A stretch of 64,000 nucleotides of DNA, taken from positions 3,245,001 through 3,309,000 of the forward strand of contig NC_070575.1 of NCBI RefSeq assembly GCF_026914185.1, written 5' to 3'. The notes below the pieces were generated by a model that made no database searches, had not been told where the DNA came from, and saw nothing but the letters and a program-made list of their open reading frames with translations. The translations under genes were made by a program, and so were the position numbers. Below, piece by piece: positions 35,590-47,937 of this stretch; positions within the stretch are counted from its first letter, which is position 1, and each line of letters starts with the position of its first letter. The DNA is from Puccinia triticina. Its lineage: Eukaryota > Basidiomycota > Pucciniomycetes > Pucciniales > Pucciniaceae.

Positions 35590-36952
35590 AATTCTAGGCA
35601 AGGTCTGGCAATTGTTGCATGTTTGTATCTTGAAGACAACAAATACTTCTCATTCCAGTCAAAATGGATGGCAAGGCAAATACTTGCCCAAGATCAAGAA
35701 GCTTATGAATCTTTGGACTACAACAGTACTTGCTGGCAAGTTGGGTTTGACATTTAAATGCCCAATACTTGGACCAAATTCAACCGAGACCCAGCCAAAA
35801 CCCAAAAAACCCCGGAAGAATAAGAAGTTGAAGAAGCACATAGCCAATTAATCCAATGAAGATGAACTATTGATTGCCAGAGTATATGAATCTAATGAGC
35901 TCCACCACGTAATGGATGAAACTTTGCGGCTGGTGTTCAAGAACGGAGAAGCCCCTCTGCAGTGGCACCTGTATTTTTTTGTTGATGTTACAACTTTGCC
36001 CAATGGTTACAAGAAGCAGGAGTTTCTTGCATTGACTAATTGACCTTTCAAGCTCGATTGTCATGGGGCCAGCTACACTTTGTTCTTGTGTGGGTTTTAC
36101 GGCGGAAAGCACTACTGGTGCAAGTTTCTCAGGACCGGGCCAGTGGGAACCACCGGGATTTGGCTTCATGATGACATGCAGAACAACGGAATTGCTCGGC
36201 TGGTCAACCCAGATGCAGCTAGCACAAGTGGTAAAGCTCTGATGACCAGTTGGCTGATGTATTCAAGGACTTGGACGCCAATCAAGGAAGAATTTGTCAC
36301 CAAAAGCATCAGCAATATCACTCAAGACCACCCCAATGCCAGAGGAAGGCTACCTTTCCTTGGTTATCAGAAGCTGTTCAACGTTGGTACTGGAACCAAC
36401 GGCGCTACTGAAAGCGGCGGTATGCAGCTTGGTACTCTTCCTGAAATGAACAAAGTAGCTGACCTGAGCGGCGGGCATTCAAGTAGCAACCAACAAGGAA
36501 ATTCAAGCAAGGATGAAAGCAGCAGCAATAAAGATGATTCAGAGTCGGAAAAGTCACGCGCCAACCATTCAAGCTGCACAAGCCCGGATTCGTTGCAGGA
36601 TGAGCGTGCTTGGTTCGACATGTCTTCCAAGCTTCCATCACCTCTTCCATCTTTCAGGCCCAATTCCCCTGTCAAGATAACGGAAACTCTTCACAATCTT
36701 CCACCCAAAAATCCCTCTCAGAGTAAAATCTGCCCAACAAATGATTGGTCACCCAATTTGAACCCAACCAAAATTGAAACAGTCAAAATTGTTTCAAAAG
36801 ATAGCGAATCGGCAAAGCCCCAACCTCTCATAGGAAGCCAACTGAAGAACAGAACAAGCCTATTGGAGCAACCTCCTGCCTGTCTCAAAGAAAGCTCTCC
36901 GCAGGCACCATCAACACTTGATATTTTTACAAGGCATAAGCCTTGTAAATAG
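35590..36952 (+). pseudogene. Degenerate copy of rust transposon protein, USP-like C-terminal part
   Basis: 35640-36060 shows coding remnants with stops (SKWMARQILAQDQEAYESLD). 36061-36952 is open: SYTLFLCGFYGGKHYWCKF, IWLHDDMQNNGIARL, TSWLMYSRTW, SKSISNITQDHP, then a low-complexity Ser-rich tail. The HYWC...HDDxxNxG block matches the minus-strand copy at about 38100-38400 and resembles the histidine box of C19 ubiquitin proteases; that equivalence is inference. The two copies lie tail to tail. Confidence 0.5.
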
Positions 36953-39275
36953 CATCCATTGTGAAATTACCACAAGCCAGGAGGCATTTATAATTTTGCA
37001 CACCTACTCCCATATTTTCCACCATTGTGAAACAAGCATTGTAAAAGATACTTTGTAATTTTTTTGTGCAAGGGACTGAAATGTAATTTCACAAGTGATT
37101 GTCTTACAAGGATCCCCCTTGTAAAAAACAAGCCTTGCAAAAAACTTGTGGGGCCGAAAAACTTGAAATTCACAAGGGTTCACTTACAAGGGATACATTT
37201 TTGTCCTTTTAACAGTCGCAAAATTCTCACCAGGCAAAAGGAAATGAGAATTTTGTGATCCATATGAAATTTTGCAAGTGATAAATTGCAAAGCAGGAAA
37301 CAAAAAACCCAAAAAGAAACCACAGATGACCGCCCAACATCCCTCTCCCAAAACACACAAATATGAGTTTAGCAATCAAATCAAGCTTGCAACGCTTGCA
37401 AAGCTTTGCGGGTACTTGATTGCGAGCCCACACGTATGGGCTTCTGTTGTTGGTCACTAGGTATCTTGAATTTTCCCGAAGTCTTTTGCTCTTCAATCGT
37501 TGGCTTGATAGTCGTGCTTGCCTGCTTTCCTTTTATGGGACATTTCTTCTCTTCGATATTTGAATCTGTGATCATTGGTTGAGGATTATTAGTCTTCAAG
37601 ACTTTCAATTGTATCCTGAACTCGCCCGATGCTTTCCGTTTAAGATCACCCGGATTTTCCTCTCCAGAGGGGGCGCCAATTGTTGCTTGGGCTGCTCCAG
37701 ATGGAGAGCTACCAGCTTCTTGAAGTCGTGTGATCTTCTTAGGTCGCCACTTCTTTTTTTGAGCGGTGGCAACCTCCTTTGCATCCAAGAGTATCTTGGG
37801 TGCTTGCTTGTCTGATACCGCCGCGATATGTTGATCTTCAATTGGCAAATTGTCCTCATTAAGCGGCAAATTGACCTTCTTAGGTCGCCGGTTATTTTTG
37901 GGAGCGGCGGCAACCTCCTTCCCATCCAATAGTATCAACTTGGGCCCTTGCTTGTCTGATAGAGCCGCGATTTGTTGATCTTCAACCGTCGAATGGTCCT
38001 CATTAAGCGTTGGGATGAGTTGACTAGGCAAATTTTTGAGAAGCATGCCCAGATGGGCAAATGGCAACAATCCAGGCGCTCCCAGGTGGTCACAAGCGAT
38101 GTTTGCAATGCTCTTGGAGACAAATTTGTCTTCGCTTGAGCTCCACAGTCGTGAGTAAAACACCCAGCTCGTGTTGGGTGCGCGTCCAGAAATTGTGCTC
38201 TGATCTGGACTGATCAGCCGAGAAATCCCACCGTTCTGACGGTTGTCGTGCATCCATACACCCAAGATGCCGCCAAGATTCTTGAGCATCTTGCACCAGT
38301 AATGCGAGCCGTTCCAGAAGCTGCATGCGAAGAGGGTGTATTTGACACCATGGAACTCCAAGTAGCGGGGAAAATCCAATCCCGCCATGAAAGTCTGCTG
38401 CTTGTCTTTGTTGAAGATTGTTGAAACTTGAGCAAACAAGTACAAGTGTTGGGGTGCTCCCCCATTCTCAACGGTCAATACGGACTTTTAAATGATATGG
38501 TGAGGTTCGGCTGGCTGTTTTGTCAAAGGGCATGACTTGCAGCAAAGTCCAGAAGTGGAGGCAATGCCATCCAAGGCCCAAGTTGCAATCAACCCTTGGA
38601 CCAAACAAGGTTCCATGTTTGCCGCTTCAAACATTTCCTTCTGAATCCGCAACACCGTAACATCTCGAATTCCACAAGGATGCGGCTTTTCAATGTCTGG
38701 TCAAGCTTCACATGTTGCCATGCGGACTTCGGTGACCGTGAAGAGATCTCAAGGAGGATATGAACTTTTTGGATTTTTCCTGAGGAAAGGATCAATGAGC
38801 AAGTCAATGAAAAGATTGGTTGAGCAAAAGACACCGGTGTTGAAACTGCCTGGTGATAACTTGTTGGCAGTTGAATGGAGGGAATTTTGACCGGTCGTAA
38901 GCATAGAACGGATTTGACCAGTCAGAGTCAGTTCCCAGGTGCTCCTTGCATTGTAATGCTTGACAAGGGTGGTGAAAATGTTGCTCTTGAGGCCATTTTT
39001 CCCACAAAGCCAAAGCGGGTTGAACAGGGCATATAGGCTCTCAAGTGCAGCGGCTAACCAGCATCAAAACTTCCTTGCCGGAGCGTCTGAAGCCAAGTAA
39101 GAGATGTAGGTAGTCATTGAGTCCTTGATCAAGTTGCGCAATCCGGGAGGCCGGCCTCCGGAATTCTTAGGGAGCAAGGCGGCGGTAGTGTTGGGAGCTT
39201 GACCGTCATTGAGCTCAGCTTTCTTGCAGTTGGCAGGGTTGCGTTTGGGTGGTTTCTGCCAACCAATCGACAGAG

Positions 39276-40063
39276 CACCGGGAAAAAATTCATGTCAACT
39301 GGGGGCAGGTGACATGAAGGAACACAGGCTGAGACTCTGCCGCAATTTCAGCATGACTCTGTGCAACATTTTGTTTTACTCATTTGCGCACCAGTGAGTA
39401 AGATTGAGTCAGCTCATCCACCAACCTGAACTCCTGAGCTCAAAAGTTGGAGTTCAGACTTTTGTTCAGCTTCAGTTGCAAGGATATGCATTTACACCTT
39501 GAGAAGGATCTCTCTTGACTATGGCAATTGCCATTGACACCACTTGATGGCCCGTACATACTGGCCATCCAGCGGGGCTTCGCTTGATGACCGGTACACA
39601 TGTCCACCATCCAGTGATCCAGGGAGGCTTGCCTCTGCTCAATGGCCCATACACACCGGCCCTGTGTTGTCCTCCTCAATGCAAGGGCTTGGCCAAGTCC
39701 ACCCCGAGGCCCCTGTATCATTGCAAGCAGGAGCTGTGCCATTGAGTGAAGGGAAGCCCCAGCTGGATGACCAGAGAAGGGGAAAGCCCAGCTCATTTGT
39801 ATATATGTATGTACATACATACATACATACATACATACATACATACATACATGTATGTACATGTTCTGAGCATAATATGGCCTGATGTGTTGATGAGCTG
39901 TGCTAACCAAGTACATACATGGAGGTGAGCAGACTAGCTGAACATGAAACGAGCTCATTGCATGAGCAGTACAAGTGGTGGGCCCAGTGGAGTTGGAATG
40001 GAGACTGAACTGGAGATGCCTTCACGTCACCTGCCCCCATTTGACCTGAAATTTTTCCTGGTG
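39276..40063. mobile_element. Non-autonomous CACTA-like element, 788 bp, 3-bp target duplication
   Basis: The ends CACCGGGAAAAAATTCATGT and, in complement, CACCAGGAAAAATTTCAGGT continue as about 45-base inverted repeats including GGGGGCAGGTGAC. GAG is duplicated on both sides. Removing the element and one GAG rejoins the surrounding minus-strand protein exactly in frame (QQDLA-LSIGWQKPPKRNPAN). CAC-starting ends plus a 3-base duplication fit the CACTA/EnSpm type. The interior has no transposase and contains a CATA microsatellite. Confidence 0.85.
39797..39860. repeat. CATA microsatellite
   Basis: About nine uninterrupted CATA units lie between TATGTATGTA and TGTATGTACAT, inside the CACTA-like insertion. 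Confidence 0.9.
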
Positions 40064-42654
40064 GAGCTAGGTCTTGCTGCCCTTTATTCTTTGCGCCGTA
40101 TTCAATTGAAACTCCCCGCATGACAGCATGCCAGTTGTCTTCAAGGGTCTTGACAAACGCGTAGAGCTGGGCCATGCCGATTATCAGACACTTTTTACCT
40201 TCACTTTAGACTCAAACATGGCAATGGTTAGTCGTTGGTAGAAGGAACTTGAATCAAAAAGGGAAGAAACAAACCTGATCATGTAATATAGACAATGCAT
40301 ACTCTCTTGTGCATTTGTGGTATCTGGGAGGTTGTCTTTGCCGTTTCCCGAATCAGAGATCATTGTTTGTTTTGAAGGAAATAAGATAGCCTTGACATCC
40401 ACCATGGTCCACCAGTCTAACCAACGTCTTGTTTTTGGGAAGAGCCGCCGTAGCTTGTCAATCTTCTGGTCATGAGTTGGCTTCCCTGCTTTGGGTAAGA
40501 CCAAAAGATCGAGGCAGAGCTTCTGGAATTCTTCCTGTGAATCAAATGGACATGTCAGACCAGCCGGCTCAAAGAGTAAATCAAGCACTGTACCTCTTGC
40601 TCAGGTGGGACCACGGCCCGATTACGTTTAACACGGGTGACTTGAGCTCAAAAATGCTTGTGGCACCCTTTCAACTTTGACAGCGCCTGTTGACGATCAG
40701 CAACACTGAATACCTTCATGTAAGCCAAGATGAATCCCTCCCTCTGGGCCAGGAAGAAGTCAACAACCTGACGGACAAGTGTCTCCCAATCCAAGAAACT
40801 GAAAGAAGGCTGAAGAAACTGCTCAAAGAGCGTGGTGAAATGTGCCTGGTAGTATTTGGCGCTGAGCCCTCAGATCCACAATAATTGGACAGGTATCCAG
40901 CGACTGGTCTCCTTGCAGAACATTGAGGTTGATAGTAGATAGCCCGTCTCAAACAGCCTGTAAGTTACGTCAGATAGGAGTCCCCCACTGTATACCTTGT
41001 TGTTGTGATCGCGGGTGACCAGACGTTCCGCCATCCACTTGGTTTGGAAGGTTAAATGTTCCACACCGGGTCTGAAGGACGCTGAGATGATGAGGAGACC
41101 CACGCTAGAATCTATGCATCAGCTGCCATTCAACGGGGAAAGTTGTATGCAAACAGACTTACTGGTTCCAATGAAACATGTTGTGCAGAAACTTGTTGCC
41201 TACACCAGCACCCCCTTTATCTGGATTGATCCCTAGCTCAGTGAGAATGAGGCGCCAATGGTAATGTAGTTGATTGCTATTCACAAATGCTTTGTGTATC
41301 TTGGTAACACTCTTGAATGGGTTCAAAGGAGCTGTGGGCTTGCCTAACTGCAGAATTCAATCATTTCTTATTGGATTAGAATCCCGGGCAATGGTGATGA
41401 ACAAAGATGGCAAAGGAGAACCTACTTTCAGTTTGAAAGCACCTGCACTGGGATTCTTCTTGATCTCATTTTTCAGCTTAAGTTTTGATAGGGGGTCTGG
41501 CTTTTTTGGAGCTGGCCATGGGTGGTTGTGAGTGCCGTGGTGACAGAGAATGGCCCAGCCGTTTAGCTTGTTTTTGTCAAATTGGATGAGGGTGTTCTTG
41601 CAGGCTTGATGTCCAACCTTTCCGGGGCATTTTCCGGCAGAACCGGGGCATCTTGGATCCCTATTGGCCATTTTGTTTGGATCCCTATTGGCCATTGTGT
41701 CAGCAGGGAAAACAGATGAGCTGCAACTAAGAAATGAATGAGATGACATACATCTCCAAATATTCCTCAATCACACCCTTGGCAGTTGGCGGAGACCCCA
41801 CCCACTGGCAACCTGGTTGATTGCAGATAAGAGCCCCAAGGCAATACATTCGGACACCTTTCCAGGACCTATTGGCTCGCCAATCAACACTTGTAGTCTT
41901 GGGGAATCCTACATGCCCAAAGTTGTGGACGGTCATCTCTGGGGTTTCGACAAAGATGGTCTGGCGGTTCGGATACAATGGATACCCTTTGTCATCTAGA
42001 GTGCAGTCGTGGTCAATAAAAGTTTGTTCGTTTCCAGAAGGGGCAAAGAAAGTTTTTCTGCCATTTATTGGCTTGTTTTCAGGGTCTTTGGGAGGAGAGT
42101 ACGGCTGGGATAAATCTTTGTGATTGCTACCGCTGTCCAACATGGCTGGAATAATCACAGACTTGAAGAGGTGAAAATAGAAGCCCGGAAGGAGGGATAA
42201 ATCAGCTAATGCCAGAAACACAGAGGTGGAGGCAGAATGAATGAGGTGGGGGGGACAGACCTATAATTGGCTGGGCATCCATCGTAATCAAACTGTTGAG
42301 GCGTGCAAATTTTGACCATCATCGTGAGGGGGTATGTTTTTCCGGCCAAATACAGGCTTGTAAAACAAGGCTCGTAACCTGTACGCCGGAAAACTACATA
42401 TCTGTGTTCAAATGTTGATATTCCAGGTGTGGTGTCACGAGGTTTGTGAAACATACAGTGTAATATTACATAACTCTCCTGTACACAGTATGTTTGCAAC
42501 GTATGTATTACATTGTATGATTTACAAGGGCTGAGAAAAGTCCGAAAGCCCTGGAAAAATATGTTTTACACCATACTTCCTGTAAAATTCCAACCTATAT
42601 ATTTCACAATTCATAAGCCTTGTGAAACAAGTTTTGTAAAATTCACGAACCCAC

Positions 42655-43603
42655 TCCAAAACCAGCCCCCATTTGGAGTGCCCAACCCGGCACTCCAGGC
42701 TGGTATGGAGTGAACACCCTGCCACGCCAAAACCAGCCACCCCTCAATGGCCGGTCTGCGCCGGCCATTGAGGGCAGTATGCACACTTGATGACCGGCAC
42801 AGGCCGGCCATCGAGGGCAGTACACTCGATGACCGGCGCAGGCCGGTCATCGAGCGGACACACCCCTCTCGATGACCGGCACAGGCCGGCCATCGAGGGC
42901 AGTACACTTGATGACCGGCGCAGGCCGGTCATCGAGCGGACACACCCCTCTCAATGACCGGCAAAGACTGGTCATTAAGAGACACACTCCTCTCAATGAC
43001 CGGCATAGACCGGTCATCAAGAGACACACTCCTCTCAATGACCGGTTTGTACCGGTCATCAAGAGGACACACCCCTCTTGATGACCGGAATAGACCGGTC
43101 ATCGAGAGGACAGATCCCTCTTGATGACCGGGATAGGCCGGTCATCAAGAGGACACCCCCTCTCAATGACCGGTCTATCCTGCTCATTGAAAGGACAAAT
43201 CCCTCTCAATGACCGGTACAGACCAGTCATTGAGAGGGATATATCCTCTTGATGACCGGTCTATGCCGGTCATCAAGAGGGTGTGTTCTCTTGATGACCG
43301 GTACAAACCGGTCATCGAGAGGGATGGATCCTCATTGAGAGGAGTGTGTCTCTCGATGACCGGTCTTTGCCAGTCATCAAGAGGGGTGTTTCCGCTCAAT
43401 GACCGGCCTGCGCCGGTCATCGAGTGTACTGCCCTCAATGGCCGGCCTGTGCCGGTCATCAAGTGTGCATACTGCCCTCAATGGCCGGTGCAGACCGGCT
43501 ATCAAGGGGTGGCTGGTTTTGGCGTGGCAGGGTGTTCACTCCATACCAGCCTGGAGTGCCGGGTTGGGCACTCCAAATGGGGGCTGGTTTTGGAGTGAAC
43601 AAT
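42655..43603. mobile_element. Long palindromic foldback element built of GACCGG hairpin repeats
   Basis: The ends CACTCCAAAACCAGCCCCCA and its complement are perfect inverted repeats that extend about 120 bases, including GGCACTCCAGGCTGGTATGG. Between them (42745-43510) lie about fifteen units, each itself a hairpin of the form TCAATGACCGG-N-CCGGTCATCGAG separated by GGACACA-type spacers. The orientation mirrors around 43130, so the whole ~950 bases can fold back. No coding potential or clear target duplication is seen. Confidence 0.8.
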
Positions 43604-44463
43604 CCTCCACTCCAAAAATCTTAGAGTGGTCCGGAGTTCACGCCTTTTTTGGTGTGCATCCGGCATTTTTTTGGCGTGCCTAAAGCCCAACCCTAAAATT
43701 TTATGCTAAAATCTGATCTTTCAGCAATCCAATTTTATACCAAAATTTTATCATTCAGCAACCATGAATTTAGCCGCAAGCATAAAATGGTCCAACGTGA
43801 ACCGGGCTATTGGATTGGTTACAGCGTTGGATGTCTACTCTTGATGACCAGGTTAATTCAATGGGGGATGAGGCCAATTAAGTTGCTGGAATACCTGGGG
43901 TTGTAAATCTGGCAGGTATTCTGGGATCTCAAGCGTGCAGAAAAGCTTCTCAAGCTAAAACAAGGGGATGCAGATCCAGCTTTACAAGTGCCAGATCTGA
44001 CATTACAAGGCCTTGTAAATTGAAGGGAAGTCGTCCATTCAGAGGAAGAAGTGGATGAGATAGACATCTGCTCAAAGATATAGTATTGGATAAATTTGCA
44101 ACACTGGTTAATCAAACAACAACTGAGATATTGGAGAGGTCATAGGTGATACATGGCAGGTCTGAGGAAATAGTGATAGCAACTTGGATGAGAGTATCAA
44201 AAAATAAGAGGGTCATTGAGTGAAGGTATTTGGATAGTACAGTGTAATTATAACGCTGACATTCTTGAGACAAGTTGAGTCAACAGGTGGCAATTTATTT
44301 TAAGATTGTTGAATGCATCTTGCCAGTATTGCTGAAACTGTTTATTCGTACACATGTTGAAGTAGAGAAAGGTATTGATGTGCATGTCGGTTTCCTGGCA
44401 AAACGACTTTTGGTGAACGTGATCGTGTCTGCCCATGTTTTTTTTTTTTTGGAAGGCCGATTA
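43604..44463. other. Intergenic region downstream of the vWA gene
   Basis: No gene is supported. Short words with CACTCCAAAA and TTTTGGTGTG continue just outside the palindromic element to about 43690, perhaps an older flank of the same repeat. Confidence 0.35.
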
Positions 44464-45896
44464 TTATAAGCGAAGATGGTCGATTTTGCGATTGACGCCA
44501 CCAATCAAAGCTTTCAAGATAAAGTCAGAAGTAATGACGTTCTGTAATTGGCAATCAAATTGAAAAAGGTATTAACAATGATGAGTTCAGGAACCAGTCA
44601 GACGGAGGATGTGGGAAGAGACCAGTGAAAAGATCGGCGGTGGGAGCTGGAGCAAAAGAGATCACTTGCCGTATGATTACTTGCCTGATATGGAGTACAG
44701 TCAACAAAGTCCCTAATTTTGTGTTTAGCTTTCAAGTCGTCATCGAGTGCTATCAAATGTCGGGTGGCCTTTATTCAAGGGTAGATAGCAGGATGGGTTT
44801 ATTTTGTGGTCCATCAGTGGCAGTCTGGCTCGCTCAAAGATATTCACTGCGACACGGACTTACATCGGGATCATTCCCGATCTGGACAAATGAAATTCCA
44901 AGTTGATTCAATGGAAACCTATTCGAGTCGAGATACCGGCCGATCTCGACGATGGCCTGCTCTGGGTCTTGACCTCGATCTGGTTCCCCATCTGTAGATC
45001 AGGGCGCAAACAATAAAAGATTAGTACGAAAGGTTTAGGAGCCAATCTCCAAACGAGCGGCAACACACCTGTTAAGACGATCAGATTCATTGGCTTGACC
45101 ATGGGTCCACCATTCTTGGACTGGTGAAGCAGGTTCAGATAAGGGTCGAGGACCCTCTTGATGGAGGCGGCCGTTGGAGTGGATCGTCGGGGAAGGACAT
45201 TTCGAAAGATTTGTCGAACTTGGTCTGGAGAGTTACAGTTCAAAGCGTGCTGGGGGTCGTTGAAGAAGAACAAATCGATCCCATCCGAGTCGTACTGCAC
45301 TGCTTTCTCGACCACTCCGCCCAATGCATCTCGGGTTTCATCCCAAAACATCTCTGAATATTTGACGAAATTAAACCGGGATGATCGTCAGTCAGCTGCA
45401 ATTTGAAAGCATAAATAGATTAGATTAAATTACCCATTGATCCGGAATCATCAACCAAGATGACTACATGAGGTAAAAATGCTCGATCAGCCAGGTTTCA
45501 TAGGTTTAGATGGCTCCGAAAACAGTTCAAGTAACAAACCAGTATCATACCGACTCAGCATCGCTAGAGGGTCTTCTGCGCCTGGTTGAAATTGATTACC
45601 ATAGCCTGGGGCATCATGGATGGGTGGGGGTGGTCCGGGAGGGGGTTGGTATTGGTTCTGGTTCGGCAGGTTATTAGAGCCGGGGTAAATGGGTGATGTT
45701 GGTTGCGAATGTCCATAGTAATTTCCTGCTTGGCCATGGGGGACCGATTGGCCTGGTGGTGGTCCAGCGGGCGGGGCATATCGGTTATTGGATTGTTTTT
45801 GGCTGCTATGTCGAAACAGCTACGAAAAAACAGCTCATTGTAAGACCGAGTAGAGGCAAATTGTTTTCAATGAGCTCAGGTGCTTACGTTCTCCAT
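44464..45896 (-). CDS. von Willebrand factor A domain protein
   Basis: Seven exons: 45896-45888, 45819-45540, 45481-45434, 45353-45069, 44991-44864, 44768-44685 and 44541-44464. They total 912 bases (303 residues) with phase closing throughout. The Pro/Gln-rich N-terminus (residues 1-95) precedes a vWA domain. Its metal-binding DxSxS motif is seen as VVILVDDSGSM. Further conserved parts are YDSDGIDLFFFN, LTDGEPD, ALDDDLKAKHKIRDFVDCTP and the end GGVNRKIDHLRL. The sixth intron begins GC (CAG/GCAAGT). Such small fungal vWA proteins are thought to be intracellular and mediate protein contacts; the partner is unknown. Divergent from the AlkB gene across 209 bases. Confidence 0.85.
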
Positions 45897-46105
45897 GTTG
45901 CTCGATAGGATTGGATTTTCGATGGAATCTTTCCAGAGGAGGAATGTTTGTGGGGCCGGGCGGTTATATATATGCGCCTGTGAAACTCCCAAGCTGTGCC
46001 AGGTGACAGCTCTGACAGCAGAGTGACAGGGCGGTGCGAGTGACAGGCCAGGGTGCGGAGTGCAGACCGAAAGAAAAGCGAACAGCGAGTGGAAAAAGAG
46101 GGCAG
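45897..46105. promoter_or_regulatory. Shared divergent promoter region
   Basis: The 209 bases lie between the start codons of the vWA gene (minus) and the AlkB gene (plus). A TTATATATAT motif at 45964-45973 could act as a TATA element in either direction. Two GTGACAG words (about 46001 and 46023) and a GTGACAGG-like third are clustered at the AlkB side. Co-regulation is possible but not shown. Confidence 0.4.
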
Positions 46106-47937
46106 ATGGACATCCCTCAACCAAAACCAGCATCGGTCGACAAATCTTCAGATATTGGTGAGTACCACATTCACATGCCAATTTCACTCACTCATTACTT
46201 ACCATTCAATCCCAAAGAATCTGCGCCCAATTATAATGGAAACGCCGAGGACGAGAGAGATCTTCCAGGTCAGATATCAAGGCACTTCTGCACAGTGGAG
46301 CTACAGAGCAATGCTGAAAAAGCAATGACATCGCTTTAATTCAAATATAGATACCAATCAAGTCGGCAAGAAAGCCACGACCAAATATGAGCGCAAGAAG
46401 CTAGAAAAGATGAGGAAGAACTACCATCTCAGTCGGTCTCGACAGCCAGACTATCAAGAACCTGAGTCAAATCCTACGCTCTTTCGCACGATCGAACAAT
46501 ATTATAAACGCAGGCTCTGGGAACCAGATTATAACCTTGGATTCGGCCACCATTCGATCCCCCCGTCGACCCATCTCTCCACCGTTCTTTCGCCTGTCGA
46601 AATTGAATGGAGTACGCCCAACCATGCCCAATCCATCCAGGCTCAGATCCGCACCTTACCCGCGACCAGTAGCCAATCCATCAAACCCTGTGAATTCTGT
46701 CATCCTCGCACTTCGCAACGCATCTGCACGTTCCCCAAACAATACCCCGGCTTGATTTATTTACCCTCTTACCTCTGCCCACATCAACAAGCTGACCTGG
46801 TCGACGATTGTCTCACAAACGGGCTGCGAAAACCTAACGTTACCAACATCGATACGCATTGGCAAACGCCCTATGAGCCTGGGATCTATGAATTATATCG
46901 CACTTGGTCGGATCATAACCAAAAGCAACCTGAAGATACAGATTCAGAGACAGCCGCCCAATTCATCCTCAACCCCCGAATCACTCCCTCGAGCTCCAAC
47001 CCTGAACCCGCCGAAAAGCCCTCTTCGTCGCAAGAAACCGCTAACAAAAGTCGGAGACAGAAGGTCGATTTCGAACCGATCAATTCGGAGAACTTCCTAG
47101 TTGCTCGGAACGATCGACCGAAGGAAGATCCCACCAGTTCGAAGACAGTTGAGCCGATACATATCCGGGACGTCTGGATGAACGGCAAGCTGAGATGGTG
47201 CACAATCGGCTGGCAGTATCATGTGTGTTGCGTCCCGTTTATCCTCAGCTCCCAGGCGCTCGCATACTCAAAAAATAAATGGCGGTGGTAATTCTTTTAA
47301 GTTAGTGGCCAACAAAGACGTATCATTTTGAAAGGGAGCCGACTCCGATCAGCAATCTGGTCCAATCAACTTGCAAAAATTTGGTCAATCATGTGATTCC
47401 TTGGGACATGATCGAAGGTGAATTCGAGCAAGAAGGCGACACTTATACCCAAAAAGATAGTTCGACTGACGATTGGAAAACGGATTATAAACCAGAAGCT
47501 GGTGTTATAAATTTCTATCAGGTAAGGTGTAAGAGTATTGCATATCAGCAGGATAAAATGAACAAAACTGCAACGACTGATGACACCCGGTATGATTTTT
47601 CTGGGGTGGGGATGATTAGTACCGAGATGCGCTGACGGCGCACATCGACCACTCGGAAGTCTCGACGGATGCGCCACTAGTCTCGCTATCCGTCGGCCAA
47701 GCATGCATGTTTCTGATCTCTCCGAGCCGAGAGGAAGAGCCGTTGGCGATCAAGCTTGAGAGCGGCGACGGCCTGATCATGTCGGGGCCCAGTCGTAGAT
47801 ACTTCCATGGCGTGCCCAGAATCATCGAGCATAGCTTGCCCGCTTGGCTTCAACAATCCCCTGAGCTCCTCCCTCCTTGGGCCCAGTGGTTCCAGAAAGG
47901 CGGAAGAATCAATCTTAACGTCCGGCAAGTCTTCTGA
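46106..47937 (+). CDS. AlkB-like Fe(II)/2-oxoglutarate dioxygenase (ALKBH1 type)
   Basis: Five exons: 46106-46157, 46218-46268, 46351-47222, 47306-47521 and 47620-47937, giving 502 residues. AlkB enzymes oxidatively remove alkyl groups from nucleic acids; ALKBH1-type members act on tRNA or DNA in the nucleus, cytosol or mitochondria. Visible features are PGLIYLPSYLCPHQQADLV, RWCTIGWQYHWPTKTYHFER, the HxD metal pair in ALTAHIDHSEV, LVSLSVGQACMFLI, the distal histidine in RRYFHGVPRI, and the 2-oxoglutarate arginine in RINLNVRQVF. A disordered Ser/Pro insert lies at about residues 205-270. The first intron is 60 bases and in frame, so its retention would be tolerated. Confidence 0.9.

Larger units (their letters stand above)
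37381..42245 (-). pseudogene. Rust transposon gene: GCM-like zinc finger, transposase-like core, USP-like tail
   Basis: Reading on the minus strand, 42221-41640 holds a Cys/His region (CLGALICNQPGCQWVG, CPGSAGKCPG, HHGTHNHPWPAPKKP) of WRKY-GCM1 type, spliced near 41755. 41103-40870 encodes QTKWMAERLVTRDHNNKVYS, SDVTYRLFETGYLLSTSMF and RWIPVQLLWI. 40588-40290 encodes KTRRWLDWWTMVDVKAILFP and PDTTNAQESMH, plausible DDE-core parts of a Mutator-like transposase. 40175-40070 then joins across an inserted element to 39275-37381, ending in the USP-like block (GSHYWCKM, WMHDNRQNGG). A TGA replaces a probable Trp codon at about 39062. Whether the catalytic Cys of a real protease exists is unclear. Confidence 0.55.

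Noticed and set aside
39440..39958. 172-codon minus-strand frame
   Set aside because: It lies inside the 788-bp CACTA-like insertion and runs through the CATA microsatellite. It has no domain.
42745..43510. Regularly spaced palindromic repeats resembling a CRISPR array
   Set aside because: The setting is eukaryotic, the spacers are near-identical short words rather than unique, the array is mirror-symmetric, and no cas genes are present.
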